Source: Acheta domesticus (taxonomy: Eukaryota; Arthropoda; Insecta; Orthoptera; Gryllidae). From it: 64,000 bases of DNA. The stretch lies in assembly GCA_031308135.1 (NCBI GenBank), contig JAHLJT010000631.1, positions 266,462,948-266,526,947 on the forward strand, written 5' to 3'. This document shows positions 49,401 through 60,749 of this stretch, piece by piece. The position numbers were made by a program, and so were the translations under genes. The notes under the pieces are model-generated. The model worked only from the letters and a program-made list of their open reading frames with translations, did not search any database and was not told the DNA's origin. The number at the start of each line of letters is the position of its first letter. The stretch's first letter is position 1.

Positions 49401-49904
49401 AGCAACTAGGAAAACCCGGCAGACGTTGTTCCGCCCTTCATCTCCCTCTTTCCCCTCCAATCTCCCTTTCTCACTCTCTCCCTCCTTCCCTCACCATGTC
49501 CCTGTCTGTCTGTATCTGTCTCTGCCGCTCTATGTCCCTCTCATTAACATTACTTCCAGGTTCTGCACGTCTCTGAGCAGGTGAGGTAATATCGGGAAGC
49601 GCAGGACCAGCAAAAACGTAATAGAATATTCGAGAAGAGCTCACTCTATACATTACGGTGTGAGAAATGTTTAAGATCCTAGAACGCCTCGTTTGGGAAT
49701 TATTTAACGATATAGATTCAAAATACTGCCGAGTGTGTTTCGGGTTGCGTTTGACGTGAATATTTAGTTTTGTTCTACATCTCCATGTAGTGGAGTTGGA
49801 ACAGAATTAACACCACATAAACCTTTTGGGTGAAAAACACGTAGAAGTGCCAAGTTTCATAGAGTTTGGTCCTACGGTGTCGGAGTTTAGCTCTTATATA
49901 TAGA

Positions 49905-49990
49905 GATTTGTTATGACCGAGCTCTCCGTGCAACTAGCGTCGAAAATCCGCCACCGTCGAAAGACCAGGGCACTCCAGTCTCAAAGTGAG
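49905..49990 (-). mobile_element. SINE-A head fragment
   Basis: CTAGCGTCGAAAATCCGCC and GTCGAAAG..CCAGGGCACTCCAGTCTC match the region around the tRNA-like head of SINE-A (compare 61207-61272). Only about 80 bp is recognisable. Confidence 0.45.
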
Positions 49991-50715
49991 TCACAGATGT
50001 TGCCTGAGTCACCTTCTGCATATCCTGTGATCGTGCATAGTGATCTAATAGGTTTTGGTGATTGTAAAGATCGTTATTTTAATATGCAGAAAAAAATTCT
50101 TAAAGTCAACATCACGTCAAATTCTCACTATCTTATCTGCCAGAAAAGTCGCATATAATCAGCCACGAAGAGAGTTTAAGTAAGAGTTATTAAAAAAACA
50201 AGCTGCTTCGTACTAAAATGTAAAAGACAAGTACAGTTAAGTACACACAGTTCAAACAGCTTACAAACGATTCCAAATTGTATGAAAATCAGGCAATTTA
50301 CAGAGGCAATACACTAATAATATAAATCTGTATTTCTGATCATCAATATTGGATTTTTCTGTGTGCTAGCTTACAATTACCGAGAGGTAATATATTTGAC
50401 ACAAAAAGTGAAGTAATATGGAAAAAGATTAACTGTTGTACAGGGGAAACATGTGGTCTAAAAATATATTTTACGAACCCACGTTTCCAACACGAATTCC
50501 TAAAATGATTATTCTTCCTGTCTCCTGGGGTACAAGAAGAGCAAGCTGGCAAATAGAAATCGACCTATCATTATCACCAATATTTCAGATTCTGACTATA
50601 TCTTCATGACAGGATGGGACAGTACGGGTATTATACACGTTATATTACACACATTAATACAAGTTAGTAAATTTTGGACTCATAAAACCATTCTCAGCGG
50701 AAGGGCAGAGCTCAC
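49991..50715. other. Likely intron downstream of the GPCR exon
   Basis: AT-rich sequence on the 3' side (minus strand) of the GPCR exon. No next exon is recognised. Confidence 0.4.
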
Positions 50716-50832
50716 CTTTTTGCTGGAGTGCTTGTGGTATCGCACGGGGTGCAGCATGCACATGTAGCGGTCCACCGCCATGCACACCAGGATGACTGCG
50801 CTCTGCTGGGACAGCGCCCCGCGCAGAAGCGA
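50716..50832 (-). CDS. Class A GPCR exon (TM3 end, DRY motif, ICL2)
   Basis: This 117-bp exon encodes 39 residues, beginning SLLRGALSQQSAVILVCMAV and continuing DRYMCMLHPVRYHKHSSKK. A hydrophobic helix end followed by DRY and then xxHPVRYxxxxSxK is the signature of transmembrane helix 3 and intracellular loop 2 of rhodopsin-like receptors; DRY is the G-protein coupling switch. The minus strand shows a clean acceptor (TTGCAG before 50832) and donor (AAAAAG|GTGAGC after 50716). Both junctions are phase 0. High GC and intact frame contrast with the AT-rich surroundings. Other exons (TM1-2, TM4-7) are not recognised in the window and may lie far away in large introns. It resembles biogenic-amine-like or orphan receptors, but the ligand class cannot be decided from 39 residues. 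Confidence 0.8.
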
Positions 50833-50908
50833 CTGCAACACACAGAATAGAGGCTTCTCTGTGCCATCAAGTTAACTATTAAACATTTTCTTAGATTGAA
50901 ATTGGGCG
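50833..50908. other. Intron sequence repeated with the exon
   Basis: Contains the acceptor (TTGCAG) and the phrase TCTCTGTGCCATCAAGTTAA, which recurs with each exon copy. This shows the duplicated unit included intron. Confidence 0.7.
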
Positions 50909-50987
50909 CAGCATGCACATGTAGTGGTCCAGGCCATGCACACCAGGATGACTGCGCTCTGCTGGGACAGCGCCCCGCGTAGAAGCG
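50909..50987 (-). pseudogene. Decayed tandem copy 1 of the GPCR exon
   Basis: About 79 bp repeats the exon's first two thirds. The minus strand still reads SLLRGALSQQSAVILVCMA and keeps an acceptor-like TTGCAG. Two bases are then lost before the DRY codons, shifting the frame, and the Arg codon of DRY is changed (CGC to CAC). The exon's 3' third and donor are missing. Spacing to the intact exon is about 155 bp. Confidence 0.8.
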
Positions 50988-51062
50988 ACTGCAACCTACA
51001 GAACAGAGACTTCTCTGTGCCATCAAGTTAACTATTGAACATTTTCTTAGATTGAAATTGGG

Positions 51063-51142
51063 TGCACAATGCACATACAGTGGTCGAGGCCTTGCACACC
51101 AGGATGACTGCGCTCTGCTGGGACAACACTCCCCTCAGAAGC
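51063..51142 (-). pseudogene. Decayed tandem copy 2 of the GPCR exon
   Basis: Third occurrence, about 154 bp further on. The minus strand begins SLLRGVLSQQSAVILVC after CTGCAG, then differs by Met to Lys and the same frame-breaking deletion before DRY. No donor. A faint further copy (GAAGCATACACATATAACAG near 51216) suggests a fourth unit. The shared deletion in copies 1 and 2 shows they share one defective ancestor. Confidence 0.75.
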
Positions 51143-51164
51143 GACTGCAGCGCAGAGGACAGAG

Positions 51165-51560
51165 GCTTTTCAATGACGTCAAGTTCAACTACTATATCTT
51201 AGACTAAAATTGGTGTGAAGCATACACATATAACAGTTTATTTGAAATGAATCATATGGGCGTAAAAAAGAGATATCTTTCGATTTACACTATGTGTTTA
51301 TGAAGTCAACACACGCATTTTTCGATCACAAAGTGAACTAGAGTGCTACAGAATGACACAGACTTTCCCGTATCAATTTTCTATTTCCTTTGGTCTCGGT
51401 TAGCTATTGGGACTTGCCACATTTTCTTGCCAGCTACCATCTACCGCCGCCCAAAATACATTTATTGACATTTTATAAATTTTTCGGTTTCCTAATAGTA
51501 GAACGAAAATATTATTTTAAGAATATTAAAGAACAACAAAACCTCGTCCTAAATGCTAAT
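51165..51560. other. Spacer, possibly upstream intron
   Basis: AT-rich. No TM1-TM2 exon recognised on the minus strand. Confidence 0.4.
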
Positions 51561-52205
51561 TTCCTTGAGAAAATTGGAGCCGTCTTTAAAAAAATGGCGT
51601 TTAAGCGTTACTGTAAATGCGAAATTTCAAGCTTTTTCACAGACAATTTTGACATTTTGAAAACATTATTAGAAGCATTTGAAGTACATCAACTCGCAAA
51701 TACAATTGTGTTTACAAATTGCTGGAAATGCGCATAAACGGTGTGAGAGATATTTCAGAAAAATACATTCTTGTAATTTTTGAAAAAAACAAAAAAATAG
51801 CGCAATACAAAATTTACATCATATTAAAAAATGCAATGAGCACTATTCGTTCGAAAAGTTTGAACAAACAATTTGGAGCCATTTATGAGAAAACGGCGTT
51901 TGAGTTTTTCTGAAAATGCGGAATTTTGAGCTAGTTTTCACAGAAAACGGTTGAGTTTTTGAGAAATGTTACTTGACATTATTTAAAGCACATGTACTCA
52001 TAAATAATATAATGCAAACAAATCGCCGCGAATGTAAATATTAACGACGTGAAAGACAAGTCAAAAAAAGTAAATTTTTTGTACTCTTTGCAAAAATAAA
52101 ATGATATAGCAACATGGCATTTATGCCATCTTATAGAGTACATTAGGCCCTGTCTCTAATAAAATTTGGAGCCGTTTTGAGAAAATCTGGTTTTTGTAAT
52201 TTTTT
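51560..52205. repeat. Degenerate ~296-bp tandem repeat
   Basis: TTGGAGCC(G/A)T.TTT..GA/AAA occurs near 51575, 51871 and 52167, about 296 bp apart. The first two are followed by GGCGTTT(A/G)AG.GTT.CTG.AAATGCG. Decayed satellite or transposon copies; short frames (115 and 64 aa) are unsupported. Confidence 0.6.
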
Positions 52206-52540
52206 AACTTATTTAATCCCAAGTTATATTTTTGTAACTTTTTCCAATTTTTATGTATTAACAGCATAAAATATGTCTGAGGAGAAAATTGGGAGAGTAA
52301 CTAGGGCTTTATCAATTGTTGTTTAGGAAAAATTGTATGTTCCAAAAATGGAACAGTGGAATCGAATGAGAAGTATGTTTCTAAAAAATATATATATATT
52401 TCTTAATTGGAGGTTTTATTGTTTTATTAATATTTACAGCTTAAAAAAATAAAAATGACACTTTAAATTTAATTTTATGAAATATTTCATAAGATTTTGC
52501 TTGTAGAGGAATCTTGGATTTACATTTTTTGTCGTGTTTT
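52206..52540. other. AT-rich spacer
   Basis: Nothing recognised. Confidence 0.45.
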
Positions 52541-52813
52541 TCATACAATTCCCTCATCTAGAGTGCTTGTATTCGCCACAGTTAAATGGTCGAGCTCATC
52601 ATATCTCACATTATCAAGCACACGCTTGCACATTTTCTTAGGATCCAGTGATGTTCGCTCTAATCGACAACTTGTATGTTTTTGGAAGTAACATGTTGTA
52701 ATTTGCCTTGTAAATCGGATAGGTTTTCTCACACAGCGCTGCTTGGTGCTCTCCTTTCCACAATAAGATATCACTGCTTCGTCAAAACACACAATTTTTC
52801 GTTGTAAAAGCAC
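52541..52813 (-). pseudogene. piggyBac-type transposase fragment
   Basis: The 90-aa minus frame contains VCFDEAVISYCGKESTKQRC followed by VRKPIRFTRQ. This matches the DDE_Tnp_1_7 core phrase of piggyBac and PGBD proteins (xxxDExxxPxxGRxxxKQxxxxKPIRFGxK), including the first catalytic Asp. Only about one seventh of a typical 550-600-aa transposase is present. Flanks have no matching upstream or downstream domains, and the expected Gly-Tyr-Lys after KPIRF is altered. I infer an old dead copy; assignment rests on one motif. Confidence 0.5.
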
Positions 52814-55800
52814 GAAGCCTCTGATCGTTTAGCATTTTCTATAAAAGGCAAACCTGATCAAATTTATCTGGACTTGATAAATGTGAATTATCGCACACGT
52901 AAACATTTTACATTTTCAAATCTACCTCTGGGCATTTAATTGGAAATCGCTACATTATGTCAGTCAACAGATTTTCCTAGTACGTACAATTTCTAGCTCA
53001 TAGACTGCCTTGACGGTCAGGGGTGTGCCTCACGCGGTTTTATTGTCACCGTGAGGCTCACTGGCGGGCCCCAGCAATACTCCCGACCTATGCGATGAGG
53101 GTCACGGGTGGGTCCCAAGCTGGTGTTTATCTCAAGGCCTGTATCTTCCCAGGGGAATTTCAAATTGATTTAGTTTCAACTTGCACTAGTTGTGCAAAGA
53201 ACAATATATTATATAATGATCTTAGCGTTCTAAATTACTGGTTGTAGCAGCGTTATTGTATTGTATAGGATTTGTTCCGTGTATTTTGCTTTGTAGTTTT
53301 TCTTCAATACAGTTTCTTTTCTTACAAAAAGGCACTTAATTTGTATTTGTTTTTCCTTTGAAATATCCAGAATATCATTGAATTTAATTATTTTCTCTTT
53401 CTAAAACTGTGGCGCGCTGGTGACCCTCATGTTTTTACAAGTGGGTAAAAGAGTTCAAAAGTGGTCAAGTGACTGACGAACATTGAACTGGCCGCTTCAG
53501 CAGGAAAAGTCCCCTTGACGATGTTTTGGGACGCTTTAGGTGCCTTTTTTGTGATTATCTCGCAGTACAGTGCACAATAAACAGCTAATGCTTTTAAAAC
53601 TTTTGCAAAAACTTGTAAAACGTTTTGTGGATCATACAACTTTCATCATACACTTGTTATTCTAGAGTATATATTAGCTTTTTTTCACTGCAGCAAGTAA
53701 AGAAAAAATCAACAAATGTTGTTCAACAAATGTGGAAATTTTAGGTAGACCCTCCATCGTCCAACTTAATTTCGATATTATGAACACTACAATGATGACC
53801 TCCAGATCGTCACGCTCATCCCAGTGATTCCAACTTAAAACAAGTATGGTAATTTTAGGACTTCAACAACGGTTTTTCTCAAGACCAATTTGTCACTTTA
53901 ATTATTGATTGGCCGTGAATAACATTCGTATATTAAAGTTGTAAAGATAACTATTTTGACGTTCCATCTATTCGTCTCCCGGTGAATGGTTTTAATTAAG
54001 TGAGGACCGAAGAACAGGGAAAAATGAAAGAGGAGTTCAGTTTGTATTGAACCGATAACAACTTTCCTTTATTAATAGCTACGACATTTGTATTGTTTGA
54101 AATGTGCGGCTAGAAAGGAAACGGGAAGATGGCGTCATGCGCAACTTAGCAAGTCCGCGATAAATGAAAGAGCGGTTGATCCGGAACCTTCTGTTGACAT
54201 TACTTAGAGAATATCGTGTTGTGTGTGTATCGTTAAAAAGATTTTTTGTGACTCTTGTAAGTATTCAATGTACTTTGATGTATATCATTCTTGTGATATC
54301 TACGGAAAACATGAAAGAAGTGAGGGAGTTCTGAGTTTTATTTGGAAATTGTATTTCATACATTTTGTTACATTAATTAAGGTAAGGTTGATAGGATTTG
54401 CTGTTATAGGCAAAAATTAATGTATATATGTGTAAAGATCTTGGTAAATAATGATGTGTACATTCATGGATATGCAGTATTTTTTGTCGTAACTTTTCTA
54501 CAGCATTTCCTTCTGTGCGATATAATTGCACGGGTACAGCTAGTTACGCTAGTTTCCAACTTATTCTTGTAGGTGTTTTAATATGTTTTTATCCTAAATA
54601 TTTTCGAGGGTAAAGGTTTTTACTGCTTTGTAATTTTGCCTCAATATAATTTTTCTCAATTTCAACTTTTGTTTAAAAAATACAATTTATGTAACATAGA
54701 ACAATAATTGAACTTTATTGAATAATTTTACGTAAATGACTAAAGTATTCAATACAATGCTTAAATATAGCTGAAATCTGATACTAGCATTCAAACTTTA
54801 CAAAGCTTTTAACTTGGGAAACAAAGTTAAATGAATATTCATAACCATTAAATAATTTGAACATGATAATGTTTTTTTGCATATGCCCCAAAAGGCTCCC
54901 GAGTTTTTATAAAACAACAGATAAATTCAATATCCATCAATTTATCACTCACTGAAGCTCATAGGATTTATTCACAAAATACCCTTTATCTGTTTGGTTA
55001 TTGAAATGATTAATGGAGGTATTAAATATACGCTATTATACCTGTTACACTTCCCTTTCTATGAGCACAATGAAGGTGACGCACAATTTTCTATGTGCAG
55101 ATAATTTGATTTGTTTGTAATTACTTTGTAATATAAACACCGATAAACTCTCAGTATACGTATAGTTCAATATATATCCCTTCAAATAGAATTAGTTTAC
55201 ATTATCATGAAACGATTTTAGCCCATAAGTATGTTTTTAATATAATTTTTGGAATGTCAAAATATAGCAAAACCTCCTTTGTTAAACCCAAATGCAATTA
55301 AAAGATATAAAAAATCTTTGCTTTTAAACAACCGTAAACGTTTATACGTGTTAAACATACAAGCAATTCTAAACGGAATTTTATAACTACAGAAGAAGAA
55401 TATGAATACATCAGTGGCGCATATAATTAAATGATAAACAAGGATAATATTATAATAATGCAGCAGTATAATAATATTAGAACCTGACTACATGAATAGT
55501 ATTTATTATTATTTAAATAAAACAACTTTCAATTTGAATTAAAATTCACCAGCATTTTAATTGACACCAGAATGTTGTATTACAATGACTGTCGGCAAGT
55601 AATATTCATACTCGTCTTTTCGGAATTAGAATTAGAAATTAAATTAAACTTGTTAAGAAAATGTACAATAATGTTTTTCCAAAAACTAGTGTGGACACTG
55701 CTCGAAAACTACGGGGAGTATCATATTTGGACTACTGACATAATCAAACATTTGAATTTTTTAATAAACATGGAAATTTTATTGATTAGGTTTTTCCTGA

Positions 55801-55930
55801 GTTTGTGTGTATTTAACGAAACCACAGACACTCCTTACGTGTTTGGAGGCCGCATAGTTTACTTTCAATTTCTGCGCGTTTTGAAAATAAGTAATACTGA
55901 CAAAGGTGCATCCAGAATTTTATTGGGGGA
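52814..55930. other. AT-rich spacer
   Basis: No supported gene. 53010-53150 is GC-balanced and holds CCTCACGCGG / CCGTGAGG near-inverted words (53030-53055). The remainder is AT-rich with unrecognised short frames. Confidence 0.4.
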
Positions 55931-55934
55931 GCGA

Positions 55935-56218
55935 TTTCTATATAATACAGCTCTTCACGAGCTAAGGCATACCTGCAGCGTCCCGGTCTTGCGGCCATGG
56001 GTTAAGGGGTACATGTGGTTAGCACATAGCCATCCCTACGCCGTATCTCTGGTAGTATCAACCTGAGAAGTGAGCTTACTGATCGTCACACATTGCAAGT
56101 AATGCTGGAGCATTGCAAGGAAAGCGCGCAGTTAATTTTTACCCCGACCGGGAAGCGAACCCGGGGTTGGGCCGCGAAAGCCAGCACGCTAACTAACGAG
56201 CCACCGAGGGCCGGCAAC
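55935..56218 (-). mobile_element. SINE-D copy (tRNA-derived)
   Basis: Minus strand from about 56218 opens with a strong tRNA-like head: GCCGGCCCTCGGTGGCTCG, box A in TGGCTCGTTAGTTAGCG, box B GGTTCGCTTCC, and a paired CCCCGGG/CCCGG arm. A body follows to roughly 55935. Head and body differ from SINE-A, B and C. Only one copy is seen, so the 3' limit is uncertain. Confidence 0.6.
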
Positions 56219-57192
56219 TTCACTTCACATAAAGAACTGCTTTTATGCTAAATATAAAATGTATTGGTACTTGTTGACCCAAAGGTAATATTTATAACGT
56301 TGAACAATTGATGTTTTCAATGACTTTCGTTAGTTCACAAAATTAGTAAAAGCTAATTTTTCAACATGTGTCATTGGGTTCTGGGAGTGGGGAGCTGAAA
56401 CTCCATGAGCTCTCTCACTTGGGTGCGTCACAGAGTACTGATAAAACAATCTTCACTGAATGCAAAAAACAAAGATGTATTCGTATGTCTAATCGATGTC
56501 GAAAAAAGAGGGGAAGGATAGGGGAGTCTTTACGAGCGATCGGCTCTAGTCTAGCGAACGACGAGTGGGCCACTGCAGCATATCACTGCGGGAAGCCTGG
56601 CCTCAATACTTGTATTTGAGCAATCTTACTCTGTATAGATACAGTTAACTACCAGGGACCACTGAATTACACAACAAGTAATATTTTTTATATGCAAAAT
56701 CAAGCACACATTTTAAAATACTCATTGTATGAAAACGCTGTTTTAAACCACTTATTTAGGAATATCGCACTGGATTACGGAATGTTAGTTTGACTACTTG
56801 CGATCTATAAATTCTGATCAGTTTTATTAGTTTGGGAGCGCTATGCCCTTAATTAATATGGTCGAACGCATGTGATACGAGATGATGTTTAATAATGAAA
56901 TAAAGAATTTCATTGGATTTGTATAATCTAATCTCTTCAGTTATACTAATTATTTTTGGGTAAATGTCAAATTTTTTCTCCTAAAATTTTGAACCCAAAT
57001 TGAAATATGATTGCACAGCAGAAAAGACACCTAAGGTTTCCAAGCAACAATGAATAGAATTAGATGTTGAAGGCTTGATTGCTTTCGTTGAACGTAAGTA
57101 TTTTTTAACCACCAAACTTTTCATGAGATCTTCAGATCAATCACAGAATTTAGATTCCGTTAACAAAATAGCACTCTTGAATAATCTACATT
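56219..57192. other. AT-rich spacer
   Basis: The 83-aa frame at 56368-56619 lies in a slightly balanced part and shows no known domain or convincing splice sites. Confidence 0.4.
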
Positions 57193-57692
57193 CAGTAATG
57201 GGAAAAGTACACAAGCCAAGGTATTGTGCTTGATTTCAATTAATTGTCAAATATTGTCCTCAATTACAATTACAAATTTTATTTTCAGCATGTAATTAGT
57301 AAAATTACAATTACATTTACAGGTATAGATGTTTCGTTCTTAAACGAACTCGTTTAAACGAACTAATATTCGTTCGGCGCGCTGGGATGGAACAACGACA
57401 ATTCTTCTATACCGTGGATCAGCCAAGTTTGTTAACTAAATGAACCCACCCATTAATTCGCGACGAGCGATGAAGTTTCCGAGCAAAAGGAACTACATAA
57501 GCATATTTGAAAAATTATGATTACTTGCGACGTAACGATCACTACAAAGTAACAATTAAAATTTTATATCAAGGAGCAAATTATAAGTAAAACATACATT
57601 CTGGCAAAAGTAACGATTACATGCTAAAATTGGTAATAAAGTAATCGTTACAAGTAATTCAATTTCTTTCACTCAATTACTCCCCAACACTG
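57193..57692. mobile_element. Non-autonomous hAT element (500 bp)
   Basis: Ends are CAGTAATGGGAAAAGTAC and, reverse-complemented from 57692, CAGTGTTGGGGAGTAATT. This pair is typical of hAT elements with CAGTGNTGGG termini and subterminal TTAC/GTAA-rich sequence. The flanking octamers TCTACATT (57185-57192) and TCTATATT (57693-57700) match at 7 of 8, a clear 8-bp target duplication. It is internally rich in AATTACAATTAC and GTAACGATTAC words; no transposase frame. Confidence 0.8.
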
Positions 57693-58590
57693 TCTATATT
57701 ACACAGCAATGTCATTTTCGTGCTTCCTAAAGCAAAACGCCCTTTTTATGAAACAGAAGTATTTTTTACAAAATAATAATAATGAAATAACACAAAATCT
57801 GTGAAATTGGCATTAACACAAAAAGTATTTAATGTTTAAAATATGAGAGATTTTTTGTTTAAACTTTCTAGTGTATGATTTTTCAAAGTAACAAGACTAG
57901 CTCATTCGTTTCCTTCAGGTTATATGTAGTTATCATTTTTGTGCTTAAATAATGTAAATATTAAAAAACAATTAGTAAGTAGAAACTGAAACATGAATGA
58001 CTAAGATATACAGAGTGACAACTGAGAGGTTCGTCCTAATTCCCTATTTTGTGGTTTTGAAGTTGATCGTTCAACGATTCTCTCTCAGCAATCCTACTCC
58101 CATTCAATATTACAATTTTAAATTTGTAGACTTATGGGAGGAAAACTTCGTATTTTGCTTGGAGTTGCTGTATTTAAGAACACCTAGAGTAGATCATGAT
58201 TATTTCTGATTATCTCTTACTGAGTTCTTCATTAAATATTAATTAGACGAATACAATTTATTCTACATCCAGAGTACATACAATTTTTTTTCAGTTAACA
58301 TTTTATACATTTATTTGATCAATTTAAATGCACAACTTTCAAACAAAAATTGCAAAACGTCTAGATTTACATATGTTATATGCAAGTTTACAGTTCCGAA
58401 AATTATTAAGTAGTTATGTACTAAAGAGTGGTTTTAAGTCAAATACATCTCTGGAAATTGTCAATAAACAGACGCAATTTAATGACGGACATCTTCAATG
58501 CAACAGCAATCCCAAACTTTTTTAATGAAGGTGCCATCCGAGATGAAACGGGGGTCCTTTCTAAGCTGCAAATACCTTCACCTTTGTCTT
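57693..58590. other. AT-rich spacer
   Basis: No supported gene. Confidence 0.45.
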
Positions 58591-58800
58591 GCAAAGTAGG
58601 TAAATTCCGCAGCGGCGCCAGTCCGCGTTCAAAGAAGGCGCAAGTTGAGCGGCGGCTGAATAATGAAGTGCGCGAACTTCCGGAGGCCTCCGCGCCCACC
58701 AGGCTGGCGAAACACTCAAGACCAACACGGGGGCGGGACGATGAGGCGGGACGTTGGGAGGGTAGTGTGGGAAATGGGGGTGGGACGAGGGGTAAAAGAT
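58591..58800. other. GC-rich block
   Basis: CpG-containing block (GCAGCGGCGCCAGTCCGCG near 58610). Frames of 141 aa (plus) and 132 aa (minus) overlap; no domain or clean exon borders. Confidence 0.35.
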
Positions 58801-58804
58801 TAAC

Positions 58805-59064
58805 TGTTTGGGTGATTAATGCTTCCGGGCGCGTCAATTGCTACGGTCGTTAGTCCCGTTAGTGTAGTAACTGCGTTTTATCGCTGCACTTGGAGATGTT
58901 CTTCCCTGCTGGGTGATGAGATTCCTCACCACCAACCATCCACCCTCCCCATGAGATCACCACCACCACTACATTTCGGCTTTTGGGAGATTTCCTTTAC
59001 CAGGTATCTCCCCGCAGCGCGATGCCGCTCCAGCCGAATCAAGCCCTAGTCTTCCGGTTGACTG
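58805..59064 (-). mobile_element. SINE-A 3' half
   Basis: GGGCGCGTCAATTGC, CGTTAGTCCCGTTAGTGTAG and CCAGGTATCTCCCCGCAGCG match the 3' half of SINE-A. It ends near 59064, where a second copy begins, so the head is missing. Confidence 0.75.
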
Positions 59065-59065
59065 G

Positions 59066-59565
59066 TTGGTGATTCCGGAGGCGTCAACTGCTCAGGTCAT
59101 TAGTCGTATGTGTAGTGCATGCTTTTTCCTCGGGGGTGGAGGTGACCTTCCCGGCGCCGTTCTACCAGCAGGCTAGCGGGGTTTTCTCGTAAAACGGCAT
59201 TTCCCATCACTGGGGCACTGCCCCAGCCGGGACAAGTTCTAAGCTCCCGATCGGTCTCCTGGCATATGCAGTAGTGTAGTGCATGTTAGTGTGTATAAGT
59301 AAGGGGTGAGGATAGGACAAGGCAGAGGAAGGAAAGATCGCGCGCGGTCCGTGGCACGTCTGTGAGGTTTCTGCTCCAACATTCGCCTGGTGTTTATCAG
59401 AGAAACTAAGTAAAAATGCCCGTCAGAGCAGCCGGCGGCTTGAGTTCCTCCCCAGAAGGCAGCTCTACTCGACCTAGTTATATATAGTGTGGAAATTCCT
59501 TCACCATCGGGACTGGAACCATCGGACGTTGTGATGAGAGCCCCTGCAGAGCTAGCGGCAATGGT
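59066..59565 (-). mobile_element. SINE-A copy, nearly full length
   Basis: On the minus strand it runs from a degraded head (GGTTCCAGTCCCGATGG, about 59506-59522) to GTTGACGCCTCCGGAATC at about 59070. All intermediate body words are present in order (CCTGGCATATGC region, GGAAAGATCGCGCGCGGTCC). It sits head-to-tail with the preceding half copy. Confidence 0.85.
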
Positions 59566-59719
59566 GACTCGCAGCTCAACTCACACTTTGAAAGTACATG
59601 GAGGCGTGGCGTGGGGAACACGGCGGGAGCGCTGGGGATGATGCGAGATCCAGAAAGAAGTTTCGGCTCTGTGTGGTGTGTTCAGTCGTGACCCTTAGGC
59701 GAAGGGATGAAGCTTAGCG

Positions 59720-60130
59720 CGGTGGCGTGAGGTTGTCGGGGTCAAGAGTGGGGAGGAGACAGGCGCCGCGGTAATTCCCCGTGATTTCTTCGATCAACAC
59801 CAGGCAATTGCCAGAGAAGTACTCTAACAAACGGGCCACGGACAGCGCGCGATCTTTTCTTCTTTTTCCTTGTCCTTTCTTCACCCCTTCCTTACACACC
59901 CCCTTATTTGCACTACACTGTCGCATATGATGGGAAACCGGTCGGGTACGTTGGGTTTATCACGGCTGTGGGAGGAGAGGTGCATAGCTGGTGGGAGATT
60001 CCCGGCTGGAAGAAAAGAACAGCGAATCGACGTGTAGGTCGGCGCGGGGCCTCGCCATTTAGGGAAAGAAATCACCATCATTTCCAGTGATAAAATCATG
60101 CACTACACTTCCGGTATTAATGATCATAGT
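59720..60130 (+). mobile_element. SINE-A copy, inverted orientation
   Basis: Plus strand carries AACACCAGGCAATTGCC, AACGGGCCACGGACAGCGCG, GCATAGCTGGTGGGAGATTCC and CATGCACTACACTTCC: the SINE-A body without its tRNA-like head, opposite in direction to its neighbours. Confidence 0.75.
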
Positions 60131-60149
60131 TGTGGAAGCGCCTGAAAGC

Positions 60150-60400
60150 ACTAAATCATTGTAAAGGTCCATGACATGACCGGGAGTCCAGAGTTCATCA
60201 CCAGAGACGACGCCATCCCTACTGTAAGAAGGCGGGGTGACTACTACTTGTAATAGTATCCTTTCCCGACGCTAGTTGCGCAGAGAAGCTCGTGATGCCA
60301 TGACGATATACCGTGCCGTGATGCCATACGATGCCACGACGCGTGCCACAGCCCCCAGTAGAAGACCTTGACACCACTGCACTAAATGCTGAAGCAAGCG
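60150..60400. repeat. Dispersed repeat R3, copy 2
   Basis: Matches 37100-37335 in word order. It directly follows a SINE-A copy and ends where the G-rich block begins. Confidence 0.65.
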
Positions 60401-60715
60401 CAGCGGGTGGTATCAGCGGGGGCGAGGGGCGCGGAGGCTTGGCGTGCGGCGTCGGGTGTGAAATGGCGGGGAGCGGAATGCAGGGGGAGCGGGGCCGGAA
60501 TGCGGGGTGGGGGGAACCCCAAGTGCGGGGGTGTGGGTGCGCGGAGTGGGGCTGTGGGCGGGGGACGCCGCGCGAGGCGCCAAGGGCGGAACGCGGGGGA
60601 GAGAACGGCGGGGGAGGAACGCGTCGTTTGCTTAGCGGAAGTTGAGCGCGAGGAGCGAGGAGGGGTGGGCGGGGGAGGGCGGGGGGGAGGGCAAGAGCTC
60701 AGCTGACGCGGGACG
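60400..60715 (+). other. G-rich block with G-quadruplex potential
   Basis: Very G-rich plus strand. At about 60661-60691 four or more G-runs of at least three bases (GGGTGGGCGGGGGAGGGCGG) fit the G3+N1-7 quadruplex pattern, with similar clusters near 60480-60560. Overlapping Gly/Arg-rich frames are compositional. Confidence 0.6.
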
Positions 60716-60749
60716 CGGCGCTCGTGCTCCGCGACCCGTCAACGAACAC

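Noticed and set aside
53427..53639. 70-aa minus frame as a transposase or gene
   Set aside because: No conserved motif; the flanking sequence gives no continuation.
56140..56218. A genuine tRNA gene on the minus strand
   Set aside because: The head is tRNA-like, but no standard anticodon arm could be set with confidence and a SINE-like body follows.
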